NCBI GenBank assembly: GCA_021545625.1
Contig: JAJRVH010000091.1
Coordinates: 1 to 8,165, forward strand
Direction of reading: 5' to 3'
Source: Zetaproteobacteria bacterium
GTDB lineage: Bacteria; Pseudomonadota; Zetaproteobacteria; Mariprofundales; Mariprofundaceae
DNA length: 8,165 nt
Shown here: in pieces, positions 5,926 to 8,165 of the stretch
Layout: every line of letters begins with the position of its first letter
How positions within the stretch are numbered: position 1 is the stretch's first letter
Notes under the pieces: generated by a model
The model's input: only the letters and a program-made list of their open reading frames with translations
Database searches by the model: none
What the model was told of the DNA's origin: nothing
Program-made: the position numbers and the translations under genes

Positions 5926-6718
5926 GCTGGCTGATCCATATATCCAGCGCCCGTTGCAGGCGATTGGCCTTTTCTGTTTCGCCGGCAGCGCGCCAGAGTT
6001 CGATCAGGCGGCGGCGGGTATCCACATCCGGCTGGATGGCCAGGCTGCGCTGATAGGCGGCCAGCGCCTGCTCGCGGGCGCCGCTTCGGGCCAGGATATC
6101 GCCGTAATCCCGCCAGCAGGGCGCGCATTCGGGCAGCAGCCGCAGGGCCTTGCGTCCTTCGCTGATTCCCCTGTCGTCGATAGCTCGGCGCGACTGGAAC
6201 ATTGCCAGGCGCAGATGGGCATAGCCATTGGCCGGGTCCGCCAGCAGGGCCCGCCGGTAATAGTCGCCGGCCAGCTCCGGACGTCCCTGTTCGTCGGCGA
6301 TATCGCCGAGCAGGTACCAGGGTGTCGCTTCGTGAGCAGAGCGCCTGGCGGTTTCATGCAACAGCTTTTCGGCCGCATCGGTTTTTTTTTGTGCGCGCAG
6401 ATACTGGGCCAGATTGATGGCGGTGGGAAAATGCCAGCCGATGTTGAGGTTTTCCTGATACAGCCGGGCCGCTTCGTTGGCGTGACCGAGGTCGTGCAGC
6501 AGCAGGGCCAGATTGTAGCGCGCCTGCAGATTATCCGGGTGCATATGCAGCTCCCGCTCGAACGCGCGCCTGGCCTCGGTGATATGTCCCGTCCGTAACT
6601 GCTGCTGCCCTTGTTGCCAGGCCGACATCGGCGGCGCGGCCGTAGCGCAGCCATACAGAAGCACCAGTGCCAGCCAGCCGGCCGGGCGCCGGAGTGGCGG
6701 GCCGGCGGTTTCACTCAT
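5909..6718 (-). CDS. TPR-repeat probable lipoprotein
   Basis: A 269-aa protein with a short basic N-terminus, a hydrophobic segment (about 13-22) and a lipobox-like LYGC ending at C24, so probably exported and lipidated; Tyr at the -2 position is unusual, which lowers certainty. After it come about six to seven tetratricopeptide repeats of 34 residues: near 33-62 (ending HPDN), 63-96, 97-130, 131-164 (ending DPAN), 165-198, 199-232 and a final partial one. TPRs bind proteins, so a periplasmic scaffold or adaptor is likely. The start overlaps the MCE stop by 8 bp (ATGAGTGA) and the end overlaps the ligase by 17 bp. A run of nine A on the coding strand (6390-6382, codons 110-113) could slip. 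Operons with an MCE protein often carry an outer-membrane lipoprotein; here a TPR protein holds that place. No specific name is possible. Confidence 0.85.
   Translation of the reverse strand: MSETAGPPLRRPAGWLALVLLYGCATAAPPMSAWQQGQQQLRTGHITEARRAFERELHMHPDNLQARYNLALLLHDLGHANEAARLYQENLNIGWHFPTAINLAQYLRAQKKTDAAEKLLHETARRSAHEATPWYLLGDIADEQGRPELAGDYYRRALLADPANGYAHLRLAMFQSRRAIDDRGISEGRKALRLLPECAPCWRDYGDILARSGAREQALAAYQRSLAIQPDVDTRRRLIELWRAAGETEKANRLQRALDIWISQHADAG
6382..6390 (-). repeat. A9 homopolymer in the TPR gene coding strand
   Basis: Nine consecutive A (T on the + strand) read as part of Gln110-Lys111-Lys112-Thr113. The reading frame is intact as given. Loss of one A would move translation to a frame that stays open down to 6004, replacing most of the TPR domain. 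Confidence 0.9.
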
Positions 6719-7664
6719 CGGCTGGCACGGGTCCCATATGCCCGGTGGTCAGCAGCATTTCCTCCATTTTCAGGCGGGAGGTTTCCGGCGCCGGTGGCAC
6801 CTCCGGTTTTTCGCTCAGTACTTTCCAGGGGTTGCGGCGGATATCATCGGAGAATGCTTCCAGGTTCTCGGCTGTCTTGCGCATTTCGAACATGATGCGA
6901 TAGAGGTTTTCCCTGTTCTCGCTGAGCATGGCATGCAGGTCGCGCACCGTGGCCGTGCTTTCCCTGAAAAATTCGCGCCCGGCCTCGGATGTTTCGGGCA
7001 GCGAGGCGAGCAGGCGATCGAGATGATCGCGGTGCTGGTTCAGCAATGCCGATACGTCGCTGCTCGCATCGCCCAGGTTGTTGGCCGCCCGGCTGATATG
7101 GTCCTGATTTTCATGGATCAGGCGGGCCAGTTCTCCGGCGGCTTCGTCCGCCCTGGCGATCAGGTGCTGCAGCGAGTGCGGATCGTCCTTGCCTCCCAGC
7201 GCCGTCGCCAGCGTATGCGTCAGCGCGCGGATGTCATCGGTAATGGCCGAGGACTTGGCGATAAAGGTGTTGATATCGCCGCTCGGGTCGGAGGGGATCA
7301 GGGCTCCGTCCGGCAGCCATTCGTGATCTCCGTCCCTTGCCGTCAGCGCAAGATTCTTTTCGCCGACCAGACCGCGCCCGACGATGGTGGCGCGCGTGGA
7401 GGCGGGCAGTCGCACGTCGGGGGTGAGTGCGATGCGCACGCGTGCCTTGTTGTTCTTCAGGTAGATCTCCTGCACCGTCCCGACCCTGACGCCGGCCATG
7501 CGGACCGGCGCCTGGACGTCCAGCCCCATCAGGTCGTCGAATTCCGTTTCGACGATGTGCGTATCCTGTTTGAACCAGACCAGGTCGCCGACACGGCCGG
7601 TGGCAAGGCCCAGCAGCATCAGCGCGATCAGTACGAAAGCTCCCAGTCTGGCTTGCGGATTCAT
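6711..7664 (-). CDS. MCE/MlaD family substrate-binding protein of an envelope lipid transporter
   Basis: Periplasmic, membrane-anchored protein of an ABC-type lipid transport system. 317 aa: a single N-terminal transmembrane anchor (about 7-23), one MCE domain (about 36-115) with the typical FDDLMGLDVQAPVRMAGVRVG stretch (42-62, the GL..GapV..GV.VG pattern) and VGRGLVGEKNLAL (95-107), then a long polar, helix-forming tail (about 130-285) and a Pro-rich end. E. coli MlaD is 183 aa, so this belongs to the long single-MCE type, whose helices can build a tube. AGGAGG lies ten bases before ATG 7664. The start overlaps the ATPase stop as ATGA, so the two are coupled. It should form the periplasmic ring on an MlaE-like permease that would lie beyond 8165. 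Cargo (phospholipid or other lipid) is not readable. Confidence 0.9.
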   Translation of the reverse strand: MNPQARLGAFVLIALMLLGLATGRVGDLVWFKQDTHIVETEFDDLMGLDVQAPVRMAGVRVGTVQEIYLKNNKARVRIALTPDVRLPASTRATIVGRGLVGEKNLALTARDGDHEWLPDGALIPSDPSGDINTFIAKSSAITDDIRALTHTLATALGGKDDPHSLQHLIARADEAAGELARLIHENQDHISRAANNLGDASSDVSALLNQHRDHLDRLLASLPETSEAGREFFRESTATVRDLHAMLSENRENLYRIMFEMRKTAENLEAFSDDIRRNPWKVLSEKPEVPPAPETSRLKMEEMLLTTGHMGPVPADE

Positions 7665-8165
7665 GTCGTGACCGCCTCCTCGGTTGTTTTTCCCCAGTCG
7701 CTGCAGTTGACGGGACCGTCCGCTCGCCCGTCGACAAACTGACGCAGCATCGGATCCTGATCCGAGTCTAGCTGATCGGGGGTGATTTGCCGATGAATGC
7801 GCCCGTGGCAGAGCATGGCGATCTGGTCGCTGATCATGGCGGCGCTCTTCATATCGTGCGTGATGCTCAGGATGGTTGTACCCGAGTCCCTGTGCAGGCG
7901 CACGATCAGGCGGTTGATGACATCGGCCATGATCGGATCGAGGCCTGTGGTCGGTTCATCCAGAAAGACGATATCCGGCTTGTGGCAGATGGTGCGCGCC
8001 AGCCCCACGCGCTTGGCCATGCCGCCGGACAGCTCGGCCGGCATCAGGTTCTCGGCCTTCGGCAGTCCAACCCATTCCAGCACCTCGGTGGCGCGCTGGC
8101 GCGCCTGCTCCGGCGGCTCTCCGCGACGCAGCAGCGCAAAGGCCACGTTTTCCCAGACGGGCAAC
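7661..8165 (-). CDS. MlaF-type ABC transporter ATP-binding protein, C-terminal part (cut by window edge)
   Basis: Cytoplasmic ATPase subunit that powers the MCE transporter encoded just downstream. Only the last 167 codons are visible; the Walker A and N-terminal core lie beyond 8165. Seen: the PVWENVAFAL segment after the Q-loop, the ABC signature LSGGMAKRVGLAR, Walker B with catalytic Glu and D-loop IVFLDEPTTGLDP, and the H-loop SITHD. The signature LSGGMxKRxxLAR and the tail RQFVDGRADGPV are typical of MlaF/Mkl ATPases; in E. coli MlaF this C-terminal extension packs on the partner subunit. The tail continues about 17 residues past that motif. The first visible codon is TTG (Leu) inside the gene, not a real start. 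It ends in ATGA overlap with the MCE gene. Confidence 0.93.
   Translation of the reverse strand, partial: LPVWENVAFALLRRGEPPEQARQRATEVLEWVGLPKAENLMPAELSGGMAKRVGLARTICHKPDIVFLDEPTTGLDPIMADVINRLIVRLHRDSGTTILSITHDMKSAAMISDQIAMLCHGRIHRQITPDQLDSDQDPMLRQFVDGRADGPVNCSDWGKTTEEAVTT

Noticed and set aside
6579..7742. A 387-codon open frame on the + strand opposite the MCE gene
   Set aside because: It is antisense to a clear MCE/MlaD gene and has no recognisable domain; treated as a composition shadow.

Overview
The window is about 8.2 kb of GC-rich, tightly packed chromosomal DNA. All eleven recognisable genes lie on the minus strand, so transcription runs from high to low coordinates. The content (LPS heptosyltransferase, lipid A acyltransferase, Mla-type ABC ATPase with an MCE protein, FxsA, BI-1/YccA protein, bacterial Trm112) points to a Gram-negative bacterium with an LPS outer membrane. 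A proteobacterium, perhaps gamma-like, is my best guess, but the sequence alone does not fix the lineage. I see no mobile element, CRISPR array, tRNA or rRNA.

In transcription order there are three blocks. Block 1 (8165 to 3609) is a run of five overlapping genes: the 3' part of an MlaF-type ABC ATPase, a long MCE/MlaD protein, a TPR-repeat probable lipoprotein, a YbdK/GCS2 carboxylate-amine ligase and an M20D amidohydrolase. Overlaps are 4, 8, 17 and 8 bp, so the set is almost certainly one transcript with coupled translation. It joins a predicted envelope lipid transporter to an enzyme that makes amide bonds and one that breaks them. This is the least expected association here.

Block 2 (3550 to 2416) holds two small membrane-protein genes, fxsA and a BI-1/YccA gene. 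The BI-1 gene has a plausible sigma70 promoter and a strong ribosome binding site in the short gap after fxsA. The 58-bp gap before fxsA holds a perfect 8-bp dyad and a possible promoter placed so that fxsA would be leaderless. A GC-rich hairpin without a U tract follows BI-1.

Block 3 (2295 to 1) is a lipid A/LPS core operon: a 56-aa Trm112-like zinc-ribbon protein, an LpxL/HtrB-family acyltransferase, a class I SAM methyltransferase starting at GTG, and waaF, cut by the left edge. The last three are joined by 4-bp GTGA and ATGA overlaps. The acyltransferase and heptosyltransferase build lipid A and inner core. The methyltransferase is unassigned. A Trm112-like gene two positions upstream raises the possibility of a methyltransferase/activator pair. 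No stretch above 300 bases lacks a gene; the longest gap is about 120 bp (2296-2415).
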